Shown in pieces: positions 26,527-38,300 of a stretch of DNA of 64,000 nt (position 1 is its first letter; the number at the start of each line of letters is the position of its first letter). Made by a program: the position numbers and the translations under genes. The stretch lies in assembly GCA_026413225.1 (NCBI GenBank), contig CM048572.1, forward strand, positions 8,122,001 through 8,186,000, in the 5' to 3' direction. Under the pieces are notes generated by a model, which was given only the letters and a program-made list of their open reading frames with translations, was not told the DNA's origin and did no database searches. Source of the DNA: Otis tarda (Eukaryota > Chordata > Aves > Otidiformes > Otididae).

Positions 26527-29500
26527 GATCAATTGCACACCAGCAGCCTCTTTCATACTCCTTAGTTTATTCTTTTGAGTTTTAGAGTGAGACACATTTA
26601 AAAAAATTTTTTTTTCATTAGCTCCCAAGGAAATGGAGTGCCAAACCGTCAGGGCAGCAGCATGCTGCCTGCACCCCACATTTCCAGGGCCAAGAGGAAG
26701 CCCAGCATCCCAGTGAGCTCCCTGGGTGGTCGGGGTCCAGCTGGTTCTGCTGGATCTGGTGCTTTCCTGACACAGAGCCAGTCCCCCAGGACTGCTCAGA
26801 TCCAGGCCAGCTCCATCCCCTCCAGCCACGGAACATGGGAGTGCTCCCGAATGGATGTCCAGCACCCCCGGAGCAAGCAAAGCACGGGTGGGAGCATGGC
26901 TCAGCGGCACTGGCGTCGGTGCAATGCTGTCGGCTCGCCCCGGCCACGGCCGCCCAACCGCAGGCAGCACTCGGGGCAGCCCAGGCAGAGCTTGCGGCGC
27001 GGAGACGTCTCCGAGCAGAAACCCAGAGGGATGGAAAAACCACAGTTGTGTACTGGAGACAAACTGAATTGCTCTCCACATAGAGGGCCCTTTCATATTT
27101 CCCACTCGTCTTCGAGTTAACGTCTCTCCACGGGCTAGATCTTCCCATACAGGAGATGAAGTTTTGGCCAGAGAGTATAAACTGATTGTGGGTGTAAATA
27201 AAAAAAATCGCATATGTAGCACTGCTGCAAGCCAAGCCCAGCACACGTGCCCCCATGCATCTGCTCGTGCTCGCTCATGCAGCCTAGCAATGGACTCGCC
27301 CCACGCACACGGGCGTCTGTGCACGTGCATGGGGACATGCACCGAGCTGAGGACAGACAACGAGGGGGAGGAGGGAGCTTTCCACGGCCCCTGCTCAGAG
27401 GGGGGTTTCCAAGGAGCAAGGGGAGGTGGCTCACCATCCCCTCTGTCCTCCTCTCTCCACCTCCAACACCCAAACTCCTTGGCAGCATCCCCTTCTCGCT
27501 CTGCAGCAGCAATCTGGCATCCCACGTCTTTATTTCCTAAACTCGGGCCAAAGCCGAACTAGCCCAGATCCATCACCGTTCGCACAGCTAACACTGACAC
27601 CTTTCTTCAGCCTGCCCCAATTTCGTCCATCGGAAACGGCCCGCTCCTGCTCCCACATACCAGCTCTCTGAGAATTGCACACCCCCGCTGCTAATTGCAC
27701 AATCACAAAGTAAATCCCAGCAGATTGCTCACCATGTTGCAATTTAGCATTTAACCCCAATTTATTCCGTGGCCACTAACGGAGAAGAGGTTTCATCCCA
27801 TGACCAACGCACAGTGCTGGCAGGCGAAGGGCCCCAGTGCCAAACCCAGCCGGGACGGGGGGATGTGGCTTGTGCACGTGCTGGATTTTTGGCCGGCGTG
27901 GCCGTCACGATGTGCTGGAGATCTCATGCGGAAATCAGCAGCCAGGTTTGTTAGCGTGCGTGGCAATGGGGGTGCACCCAGCTGTGGCGGGGGTCCGGGC
28001 TGAGGCCTGCCCGCCCGGAGCAGGCAGCGCGGCAGCAGCGCGCTTCCAGCCCCCCCGGCCCACCTCATCCGCTCTGGTAGGAAGGCAGGGGATTAGGAAC
28101 GCCTAACCCCCTTTTCCACCACCTCCTAAAATGGAAGTCGCGAGCGCTGGCAGTGGGTCTGGACAGCTTTACTCCGCAGGCAGGTAGGCAGCGAATCTGG
28201 AAACCCTCTGCGGTGTGGGAACCGGCACCGGCGGCGCGGGGGCTCGCCTCTCCTGGCCCTTTGTTTAGGAATCCCGTTTCTGCCACGTCTAAATATGCCC
28301 TAATCCTACAAACACTTCCCCTCCGGGAGAAGGAACAGGCCCTTCGCTGATTTTCCTCTGTAGCCCTGTGCGCACACCTGAAACCTCAGAATAAGGACGA
28401 ATGACCTGGCTCTGGTACGGCCCTATTTCCCCTTCTCCCTTTGCCCCTTATCACCCTCTCCATAGCTCGAACGTGTTGTCGGCCCCGTTCGCAGGTGGAA
28501 AACTGGAGTTATGGTTCAGTGAGGGAGGAAATTTGGTTTCAGTGCTTCTGAAGCCGATCTGGTGCAAACACACTCTGCCTGAGCATATATATTCAAAACG
28601 TTTTGACGGGGTAATTTTATCTGGACAGCATTTTGCCAGCTGACATCTCACCCGGCTGTGCCACACCGGCTGGGCGCAAGACTGGCTCTCGCCTGGCCTC
28701 CGCTGCCCGCAGAAGGTGACAAACCCCCCGCAAGCGTGGCACCAGCCCAGTACTGATCTCTGCAGCCAAGAAAGCATCAGCTGTAGCGTAGCTGTGTGCG
28801 TGGTCCGCACCTCTGCAGCATACAAAGCGTTTGCCCCAGATTCCAGGAGCCCGTAACAATGTATCCTGTTGGCACTAATGACTTTCTGGATCCTAATACC
28901 CAGAAAGTGCTCTGGTAAATGCTGGATTTTCAGGCGTGAGGGAATTGTTCGTATAAAATCATCGAGTTTCTTTGGAGCATTTGGGAGTTCAATAAATCAA
29001 GTAACCAGGCAGGCTACAGCCAACACTACAGGAGTTATAATCGGAAGCAACACGCTGTAGATCTTTCTCCAGAACAGCGCTGGGTGGAAATTGCATCACT
29101 TGGGAAAAAGTAATGGACAGAAAGAAGAAAAAAAAGTGTGCTTTTAGTAGGGAGATTGGATAGAAAAGGATCCTGAGGCCGTGCCGAGCCAGGAGCAGCT
29201 TGGGCGTCTCCAGCCACAGCAGTTCTGGTGCCAGCAGCGCTGCTCCTGCGGACGGGGACCAAGGACCACGGAGCACTGCAGCATTGCCATGTCCTGACCC
29301 AGAATCGGGCCCACAAGGGTCATTTTTGTGCCCTCAGGAGCGCTGATTCCTGGGCCCTGTGCTTTAGGGACAGGTCCTGCTCCAGCAGAGCAACGCCTTT
29401 AACGTGGTCGTTTCTGAACAGCCTCTCTCCCTGGCACCCCCTGTTTATTATTGTCTGCGAAGGCAGTATGTTTCTAAAATTAATGCAGTAAAGCTGCAGG

Positions 29501-29700
29501 CGTACGTACTCAGGGATGGAAATGGGCTTAAACACCAGCAGACGCGTTTGGAAGTGCCAGGATGGAAAAATGTCTCCGAGCGGCACGTGACCGCCTTGCC
29601 GCAGCAGCGCAGGGAGTGCTCCCGCACCCTCAGCGCCGTCGGGAGGGCGCATTGCTACCGCTGCTGAAGAGAGCGCGTTTCTACGTGCACATGCATTAAT

Positions 29701-29714
29701 GTGTAACATTACAC
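29701..29714. repeat. Short inverted repeat GTGTAA-CA-TTACAC
   Basis: Perfect 6-bp arms around a 2-bp centre. The GTGTAACAT half recurs as a direct repeat at 29717-29725. It is part of the alternating purine-pyrimidine segment that continues to 29855. Confidence 0.7.
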
Positions 29715-29807
29715 GTGTGTAACATGCACCTTCCTCACCCGATTGCATTAACAACACATGCCTGTGCCCACGCTTTTGCATGCACCCGGCACAAAGAGCG
29801 CTGCGTT

Positions 29808-29833
29808 TGCGTACGTACACGCATGCACACGTA
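29808..29833. repeat. 26-nt alternating purine-pyrimidine tract (Z-DNA-prone)
   Basis: Every base alternates pyrimidine and purine for 26 nt, mixing CG, TG/CA and TA steps so that it is not a simple dinucleotide microsatellite. Such sequence favours left-handed Z-DNA under negative supercoiling. Shorter alternating runs lie at 29687-29701 and 29837-29852. Confidence 0.75.
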
Positions 29834-29855
29834 GAGATGCACATGTGTGCATCTC
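29834..29855. repeat. 22-nt near-perfect palindrome
   Basis: The arms GAGATGCACA and TGTGCATCTC are exact reverse complements, 10 bp each, around a TG centre. The segment directly abuts the 26-nt alternating tract. ATGCA cores give it an octamer-like look, but the full octamer is absent. Confidence 0.8.
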
Positions 29856-32479
29856 CCGTTCAGCGCCGGGGCGAGGAAACAAAGGCTGGGATCCCCGCGG
29901 ATGAAAGGGGAGGCAGAGGAAGGGCAGGAGCAGCCCACACACCGAGCCGCCCGTGGACTGCCCCACCGCCCCGCGTTCCCAGGCTGCTTCCAGAGGCGCG
30001 GGCGAGCGTCCCTTATTGCTTGCACCTGGCTGCTATTAAGTATTCAATCAAAAAGGGATCACAAGCCAGATATAACTAATTCGGAGGAACTTTTTTACAC
30101 AACAAGCCCCTTTCAGTTTGCTTGTTTGGTTTGATATCTAAAGCTAACTCCGGCGGGTTTGAAAATGAGCAGGGCTCTTGGCTGCCGCAGATCGCGGGGG
30201 GGACACGCCACATTTCCAGCAGACGGAGGTGGGAGTTCTCCTTTGGTGTTTTAAAAATAGCTCTACAAAGAGAGGCTGGGATCCTGGCAGCGTTCCGAGG
30301 CGGGGTGATGCAGCGGGGCCATGCCCCAGGCCAGCGCTGGGGACAGGCCAGGCCCCGCAGAGCAGGAGGGTGTCCCCCAGTCTTCAGGTCCTCTGCACTT
30401 GTCTCTCACCACGGCGAGGATCTGGGGCTGCCTGGCTCTCCCCAGGATGCTGACGAAGAAGATGTGCCATCGCACAAGGCGGTGCCCTCGGCAAGGCTCC
30501 CCTGTCACCGGCTCCTGGGCCCTCCCCAAAATTGCATCCACGTAGGGCAGACCATGCCGTGGGGCTTGGCACCGGGCGCTGGCGGTGGAAGCTCTCCCAG
30601 CCCTGGGAAAGCCGCTGACCTGCAGGTGCCATAGCGCAGGGCTGGCCTGAGGGACACGGGCATCGCAGGAGACGACCGAACGCTGCCCGCGCTGAGCCGT
30701 CGCCAAGCAGGGGGAATCTTGCAGGACATCTGGGGAGGAGGCTGTGACCCCCAGCCACCCCGTGCCAGCCCCGGGTTCCCAGCAAACAGCGGGCAGGTGG
30801 CAGAACCAGCCCCAAATGTTTCCCACTCGATGGCTTGGACCATATTTCAACAAGGAGCTCAAAATGTCATCAATCATTTGTGACACTTCCTTCCTCTATG
30901 GCTAAAGAGACTTGTCGTCTTCTTTTTTTTCCTATTACTAATTATGAAAAATCCACATTAAAAAGTTCCTTTCCTTGCGCATTCACAGAAACCCAGCAGC
31001 AAATGCTGCCGGCTCCTCCGCAGCCTCCTCTAAATCCCTGTCCTAAGGGCAGCTACTTTTCTGAAATGCAAAAAATGAAGGGAATGACAATAATAATCAC
31101 ACGTGTCCTGCGAAGCCTCCAGAGGTGCAAGTGCCTTAACCCTTGCACGCCCACGTGAGGAGCAAGGCCAGGGTCCCTGCTCCAGCCTACCTCCAGCTCT
31201 GCTCAGCGCTGGGGACACTGGTCTGTCCTGGTCACCTACCCCGAGGTCAGAGCGTGGTGATGCTGCTCTGGAAGTGGCAGAGCCATTCCCTCAATTTCAT
31301 ACCATCTACATCAGTGCATCACCAGTTTCCTCCTCGTTGCCCCCCTCCCAGAAGAGACCAGCATGAGAAACTCACCCAGCGCGTGGGTGTCCAGGGATTT
31401 ACGCGAGCGGCGGGCAGAAACCAAAGGCACCCCGCAGCTCGGAGGCTTCCCGTCCTGCCAGCCCCCAGGAATCCTGTCCAACACGCGCTCATAGGGACCA
31501 TACACAAGGCATTCCCGAAGGCGTCCCTCTGCACGCTCGGATGTTGGCTGGGACACGCCGGCATTTAGGGGACGGCTCCAAGGAGGTTTTAATTTAATGC
31601 TGGCACTTACCCTGGGAAGAATTTCCCGAGTAGGTGGAAATTCATGATCTCCATCAACACAGGGAGAAAGGAGGAGCAGGGAAGGCATTGCCCTTCCACA
31701 CTGATATTCCTCCTTTTGGGACAGTTTTGGGTGTTTATTCTGACACTGATATTCCCATTTGCCAGGAATTCTAGCTGTTTTAAAAAATTTGGCCAGTGTT
31801 TGCATGTTATTTACACCGGCTTTTGGGTTCTCATGCTGCTCGGCTCGTGTTGGTGAGGGGACCCGAAGGACCGCAGGGGCTTTTTGGGCTTGGCTCAGGC
31901 TCGGGCTCAGCTCCAGGGCAGGAGGGAGCTCTGGCCAGCCGGATGGTTTTCACTGGGAATCACACTCACTGCTTGTCTCAGTGGCTCCTGACAGCTCATC
32001 CTCCCACGGCCGCTGCCTCCTCCTGTGTCCCTGGGAAGCTCAGCATCACTGTGGCCAGGAGCTGAGGGGCCCCCCCAGCCCACCGGCACCCCTTGCTTGG
32101 CAGGCCCGTGGGGGAACAGGGCTTCCCGGCTCCTCAGGATGATGCCGGCAGCATCCCTCTCACTGGCCCCAGCTTCCGACAGAGGGAATTAAGGAGCGGG
32201 TTTGTCTGGGAACAGCCCCCAGGTTGCTCTCCCAGGGAAAGGGGGCAAGGCAGACGTAACGCTTTGTCCTAGGAAAGACGTTAAAGACCTCGCCCTGGCG
32301 AAGCACCACGGCGTTTGGTGATGGCCAATGTGACTAAGCCTCCTCTTCCTCTCTCCTCGCCCCTCTGTCTGCGCTGTCAGGACTTTTTAAAAAGCACCTT
32401 TAGTTTTGCAGTGCTTTTGCTCAGAGCCCCATTACTCAGGCTGAGCTGGCCCCGTTTCCTCGGAGCGCTGCATCCCCTG

Positions 32480-32690
32480 CCTGATAAGATAAGCTCTGCA
32501 AAGAAAGGTTTTGGGACCCTGACTCAATGGAGAAACTTTTTCTGCGAGCCATTTGTGCAGCCTCTAACACACTTAACTATTTGATGGGCTTATCACTGAA
32601 ATTCAGATGTTCATCTATGTTCACTGGAGCACGGCCCCTTATCCGGGAGCAAGGTCATCCCAATCAGGTGGAGACACCCTATCTGCACGC
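32480..32690 (+). promoter_or_regulatory. GATA and AP-1/NF-E2 motif cluster, candidate enhancer
   Basis: Two overlapping GATA sites lie in tandem (TGATAAG at 32482-32488 and AGATAAG at 32487-32493), with TGACTCA at 32520-32526. Inverted GATA sites follow: TTATCA near 32590-32595 and CTATCT near 32680-32685. Four WGATAR sites in about 200 bp is several-fold above chance. Paired GATA with AP-1/NF-E2-type sites is the classic make-up of haematopoietic and endothelial enhancers. The target gene is unknown, and the enhancer role is inference. Confidence 0.35.
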
Positions 32691-34779
32691 CTCCTGCCTC
32701 GCTACATATTCACAGCCCTGTCTCAGCCGTGTCCCCAAAACTCTCCTAGCCAGTCCTCCCGTGAGGACTCTCCCAGTACCACTGGTGCTGGAGCCCGGTT
32801 CAGCTCGGGCTCTGGACGGAGGGTCAAAGCCCCCTGGCAGGGGCCCTGTGCCCACTGCCAGCTCCCAGCCCTCCCCAGGCAGCGCCGACGGTGTCCGTGC
32901 AGCTCCAGGCTGCGATTCCCGGTTTACGGGCGGGAGCTGGCCCTAGGTTATCGCTCCTGCTCCTTCTGCCAGCCCACGTCTGGCTTTGCTGTTGGCAGTG
33001 AATCCCCAGGGAGAAGCAGCTATAAGGTCTCAATCCAACTGATCATGACCCCCTCAAGAGAAAGCAGCTCCAGACCCCAGATATTTGCTCTGGTCAGGCC
33101 ACTGGAAAAGGCACCAGTGCTTTTATTTTCCAGGTACTTGAAGCTCTCACTTTGAACGATGCCAGCCCTGGGAGCTCTGATTGCATCAGCAGGGTTGCAG
33201 ACACAGCTGATACGAGGTGGGGGGGAGAAATCCTCTTTCACGGGCAATAAACCCACCACAGGTTTGGGAGCAGTTTCTGGGCGTGCTTGGCTCTCAGCAG
33301 GTCGATAAGCTGGGCACTGCTAAGACAGGAGCTTTGAGGATGCTTCCCACCAGCATCCAAAACCAACACCCCCAGGGCTGGCCCCAAAGCACCCATACCC
33401 AGGGCAGGCTGCCTCGGCGCCGGCAGTGGCCCCACTGGGGTGATGAGTGCGTGAGGCCTCTGCATGCAGCCCCACGCCCGGCTGCGCCTCTGCGGACCCA
33501 GCAGGTTAACAGGCGGCTCTGGAAGCCCCCAACAACTGCAAATGATCAACCTCAGGGGGATTTTTTTTTCCTCCCCTCTGCTCTGGAGTCAATTGTCAGC
33601 CCCGCTTTTAAAGACACCCTTGTCGGCAGCCGGGCTATGCTTTTCTGCTTCGGAGGAATTCCTCTAAAACAATAATAGTGACATTGTTCCTCACTTTGCT
33701 GGCGGTTTTATAGGGCTCACGTTGGAGAAAGGTGACCATGGCTGCCTTTTGGCCACATGTGTTTACACAAGGAAATGCATGTGGGTTTTGGGGTGGCGCC
33801 TGGAGTCAGCAGCCGCTCTCTGTACTCCTGACCCTTACAGAGCTGCTTTCTTGCTTCTGGGTACGTTTACTGCACTCCAGATGTGAGCTGGCTCCAGAGA
33901 GGCTGCGGAGCGCCAGGGATCTGGCATCCCCAGACTCATCAGTCCGTGGGGTAGAATGCCATGGTGGTTGTTTTAAAAGCTGTAATGCGTCTTGGTAACA
34001 CATCATGATTTATTCAGCCCTTGTTTGACAGGGCGCCTTTATCAAAAGCTGATGCGGAGCCCGGCTGCTCCGCGTGCTCGGGCTCGGCGTGGCTGGCTGG
34101 CGAGGGGCGGCTGGGAGCTGGTCCTGCCCCAGGATGGGCTTTCTGGACACGTTTCGGTGCAGGGCTCCCAGAGAGGTGGGTCCCCAGCTCTCCTGTGGCC
34201 CCCGGGGTGCATTTGGGGGCACCCGTGCTGCGGATGCATCTCTGCAGCAGAGTCGATGGAGCTGTTGTAGAGTCGCGCCATGACAGGCGTTTTGGGTGGG
34301 GGTCAGCCATCCTCGATGCCGGCAGCGGGGTGTCAGGGGGCGGCAGGACGATGGGGTGGCTGGGCTTGCTGCTGGCCTCGCTCCAGCGCACACAAGAGCC
34401 ACCGAAAGGAGAGGAAAGAAGTGAAAAGAGAGTCTGGGGAAAAGCAGGGCAAAACTGGAGCGGAGTGTGGGCAGGGGGGAGCCTGGGGGAGGCAGAGCGG
34501 CGACAGGGCCAGGGAGTCGCTGCCCATCCATGGCCTCCATCGCACCGCCAGCTGCCCTTTTGCCAGCACCCATGCCTTGTTGCATTTTTCTGCCCTTCAA
34601 CCGAATAAACCACAAACCACGGTTACAGGGGAAAAGGGGTGTGTGTGTGGGGGGTGGTTTCCAACCTGAAAGCGGCAAAGGCCCAAGGGGAGCAGACCCT
34701 GCCACGGGGCCGCGGCCGGACCCTCCTAATCCGCAGAGGTGCCGTTCTCATGGGCACGGACGGACACGGGACACTGTAG

Positions 34780-35340
34780 CCCTGGATTAGGAATGAGCCT
34801 TTGGTTTAGAGATATTTATTTGCTTTTTATCATAATGGGAAAAAAATGAAACAGCAGATAGAAGAGGAAGGAAAAAAACCCCAATCTGGGTCAGGATCTC
34901 ACACTAGCTAGTTCACTTCACAGTTTAAGTAAATAGTTCTCATCCCAAAACCCTTCAGGGTCATATAAATGTGCCTCTTCGCATGGAAGAGACTATTTTG
35001 ATAGTAGTTGGGTGCCTGATGAATTTGCAACTTTCCCAAACTGTCGGTGTCTAGCATGTGACTCGGTTTTTCACAGTGAGATATAAAATCCTATCAATTA
35101 ATCTAACTTTTATTGCACCTCTGGGGCATGAACGTGATGTTATTTAAACAAATGGTTCCCATTACCTTCAATTATTTTATAAATGTTTTTCAGTGATTTA
35201 TAGGCTTCTATTAAACGGACAATATACGTCTGTGCTCCTCGAGGGGGTAAACAGTAATCTAAGGGCTCGGGCTCGCTGATCTTTTTTTCTTTTTCTCCTT
35301 CCTTTTCCACATGCGTAAGAGGCTGCCGTTTAATTAACGG
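34780..35340. promoter_or_regulatory. AT-rich island, candidate conserved non-coding element
   Basis: About 560 bp is the largest AT-rich, non-repetitive block in the left 40 kb, with sharp GC-rich borders on both sides. It contains CTATCAATTAATC, CAATTATTTTATAAATG and ATTTATTTGC words and a closing TTTAATTAACG. It has no coding frame (100 codons at most, crossing its right edge). This is the strongest candidate of its kind here, but conservation was not tested. Confidence 0.3.
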
Positions 35341-38300
35341 GGAGGTGGGGAACGAGCCCAGCCAGACGCCCTGCTGACGGCTGCCTTCACCAAAGCCCGG
35401 TCCCCCCCGGCGAGGTGGCAGCTCCCCGCGCCGACACCCCATTTACACCGGCCCCCGAGGGTGCTGCCTTCCCCCGTTACCCGTCTGGGCCCCCCACCCA
35501 TCCTCCCCAGGAAGTCTCCCACCTTCCCCCTCCAAAAACCCTGGCACTGGGACGGGCCCAAGCAGGGGGAAGGTTATCCTTGATTTTCTCCAACGTCTGT
35601 GCCCAACCGATGGAGGAAGCTCCTGGCCAGCCGCTCCGTGACACCTCCTACTTTGGGGATGCTGCTGTCAGCTACCCTCCACCCACTCCCCTCCGCAGCC
35701 CTGAGCCTCAAGAAGACCAAACCCCCCACGGCTGGCGCGGGGAAGGGACAACAGATCATTTTTTGCAAAGCCAGGCCCTTCTCCCAGTGTTTTCATTCCA
35801 GGCTGGATTTCAGGGGAGGCCAGGGAGGGTCAGAGCAGCAGGACGAGCCAGCGATGGGGACGGCGCAGAGACCGCTTATCTCGGCGGGGGTCACGCCGGG
35901 ACGTGGTTTCTGGAGCAGTGACCCCGGCTGCCACCCCGGCACAGGACCCCATCCATCTCCTGCCCCAGCGCTCCCCTGCTAACCCTCAGCGCCGCACGCT
36001 GACAGACAGGACGGCAATTAAGTCCTCGCTGAACTAATTCACTTGAGCCTGTCTACATTTCAAACAGCTTTGGAGATAGGCTCTGTTTACAGAGCCTGCT
36101 GCCGTTTATTATTTTTTGGGGGGTGTTGCATGGAGCGGGGAGGGGAGGTGTCATTTGGGGATGATAAATAGGGCAGAAGACCCCGTAAAGACAAAGGGCT
36201 GAGCGTGGCCTCGCTCGGCCTTGGGACAGGGCGGCGCTCTGTGGAGGGAGCAAGGAGAGGATTTCCTGGCTCCCAGCTCTGGCTGAGGACATGCAAAGCT
36301 CAATGCATGCACCCAGAAGCTGCTCCCAGGCCATTGCCTGGGCTACCCCAGTGCCGGCGGAGGCAGGAACCGCTCCAGCGCAGGGGCACTTGGACGGGCT
36401 CCATCTCTGCTAATGAGGACGATGATAATTAATAGGCAATTCCCCGGCGCAGCAGGGCCCCGGCTCTCCGCGCACCGCTTTCCTTCCTGCCGCTGCAGCA
36501 GGGCTGTGGCACACCGGGCGCGCAGGAGGGAGCCGCGCAGGTTGCTTCCCTCCCTGCTGGGATCTGGCGCCTCTTTGCCAGCCATGGCGCTGGGGCCACT
36601 ACTCACCATCACCGTCCTCTCTCCCCTCAACCCTGCCAGGCACAAGATGCGACACCCTTCCCCAAACCGGCCAGGAAAGCATGGCGTGACACCAAGGCAG
36701 GGGACAGTTTGGCGTGACCACAGCTGCCCTCCACGCGGGTCCCGGGGAGGGATGCCAGGGAGGCAGGAGGGCAGAAGCAGGGTAAAGCCCTACGAGAGAG
36801 CAGCCGGGTTGAGGGAAAGCAGCCTCTCCTGCACAGGGAGGTGTGAGGAGCCCTGCAAGGGCACAGCCACAGAGGTTTTACCCCCAGCATCTCCTTGCAG
36901 GGCAGTCGCTGGGAGGAGGAGATCTGGGCAGGCCTGTGCCCCGTGGACGTGGGGATGCTGCAGCACCACAGCGAGCAGGGAAGCCCAGACTCGCCCCTGC
37001 ACGGGCAGGGAAACCACAGCCCGCGCCCTACAGACACGGGAGAGGGAGATGGGACGGTGCCACGCGGGAAGTGCCCATCCAAACCTGCCCAGGGGTCCCA
37101 GCACGACCCTCAGCCCCGGGACCCAGGTCGCAGATGCGCTCAGCCCCTCCACCGCCCGGCTGCCCTCTGCCACCCCACCAAAGCCCTGCCTGGGGGTCCC
37201 GCTGGCTGTGGGGGGCTGGCCCCCTTCCCAGGCGTTGCATTACCCTCCTGTGGTTCTCCCAAACCAAATCCTTGTTTTCCCCGAGAGGCAGATACCCGCC
37301 TCCCACCCAGGGCAGCGTTTTTCCACCGGCCGGCCCTGGATTTCTGCCTGGAAGGGCAGGCGCGAGGAGCCTGCCTCGGCTGCCGGCAGAGCCGCCTGCT
37401 TATTTTCCTTGGCAAACGACAACTCCCTCGAAATTGTTAAACCACTGAAAATAGCTAATCAGGTCTGTCTTAATTAAACGGCGCGAGGCCTCACAATGCC
37501 GATCGTCACTTTTTCCCTTTGCCTTGCTCAGCTGCGGCATTCCGGATGGGAATTACCCGGCCCCTGCTCGGGATGGGGCGCGCACGCTAAGGAGGGCTGT
37601 GGAGGCACGGATAAATAATAATAATGAAAAAAAATATCTTTACCTACCCCCTTGTCTTTCCTTTGCTTAAATCAGGTCATGTCTGGAAGACAAAAACACT
37701 GCTTGGAAGTCAGGGTTTGCAGCGATACAAAGGGGAGTCTTGTCTAAAAAGACTGGCGAGGAGTCAAAACGGTGAAGCGATCGCTGTCCGGGGCTGTTTG
37801 CACAGCAGCGACTCCGAAATCGTATTTCACTGCAGCAGCAGAGAGTCTTCATCGGGTTTCTCCAGATTTCGGCTCGGGTCTATTTCTTGCTGCAAGGTTA
37901 TTAAAAACACTTGAACCTGAAACGGTCTCATTGTGTCCACACGTTTGCTATTTATTATTATAAACAAGGGTGTCAGGGCCATTAAAAATAAATTGAAAGG
38001 GGTAAAAAATGAGCAAGAAATACAAGGAAACGGAGTGATTGAAAACACCCATCCCAGCATCCAGGGCCGACAATTCCCACTTGCAGGAATGCCTTCTGTG
38101 CTAGAGAGAGGGAAAATAACTTCTCATTTTTCTTTTCAACCAGAATGCATCCTTTTCCCAGCTGGGGATGATGAGCTGCAGGGAATGGAAAGAGGAACAG
38201 ATCCAACTCCCAGCCCCAGATCTGATCACCCCTGGACTCCGACCGGGATTAGCGCAGGCACACACACCAAGGGACGCAAGTGCAGCGTCTCACAGGCACA

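Larger units (their letters stand above)
23041..34779. other. GC-rich intergenic sequence, third part
   Basis: No supported gene or transposon. The 334-codon open frame on minus at 26521-27525 and others show no domain. AT-richer patches lie at 23880-24110, 25130-25260 (homeodomain-type TAATTCATTATT and CTAATTAAAC), 26260-26290, 26540-26640 and 28850-29160. The MARE at 26514, the alternating purine-pyrimidine segment at 29683-29855 and the GATA/AP-1 cluster at 32480-32690 are listed separately. Confidence 0.5.

Noticed and set aside
26521-27525. 334-codon open frame on minus
   Set aside because: No recognisable domain, and it overlaps AT-rich and motif sequence. Explained by composition.
36413-37477. 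354-codon open frame on plus, the longest in the window
   Set aside because: Low-complexity Pro/Arg/Ser/Gly content, overlapping long frames on both strands, no domain, no splice or promoter context. GC-rich DNA has few stop codons.
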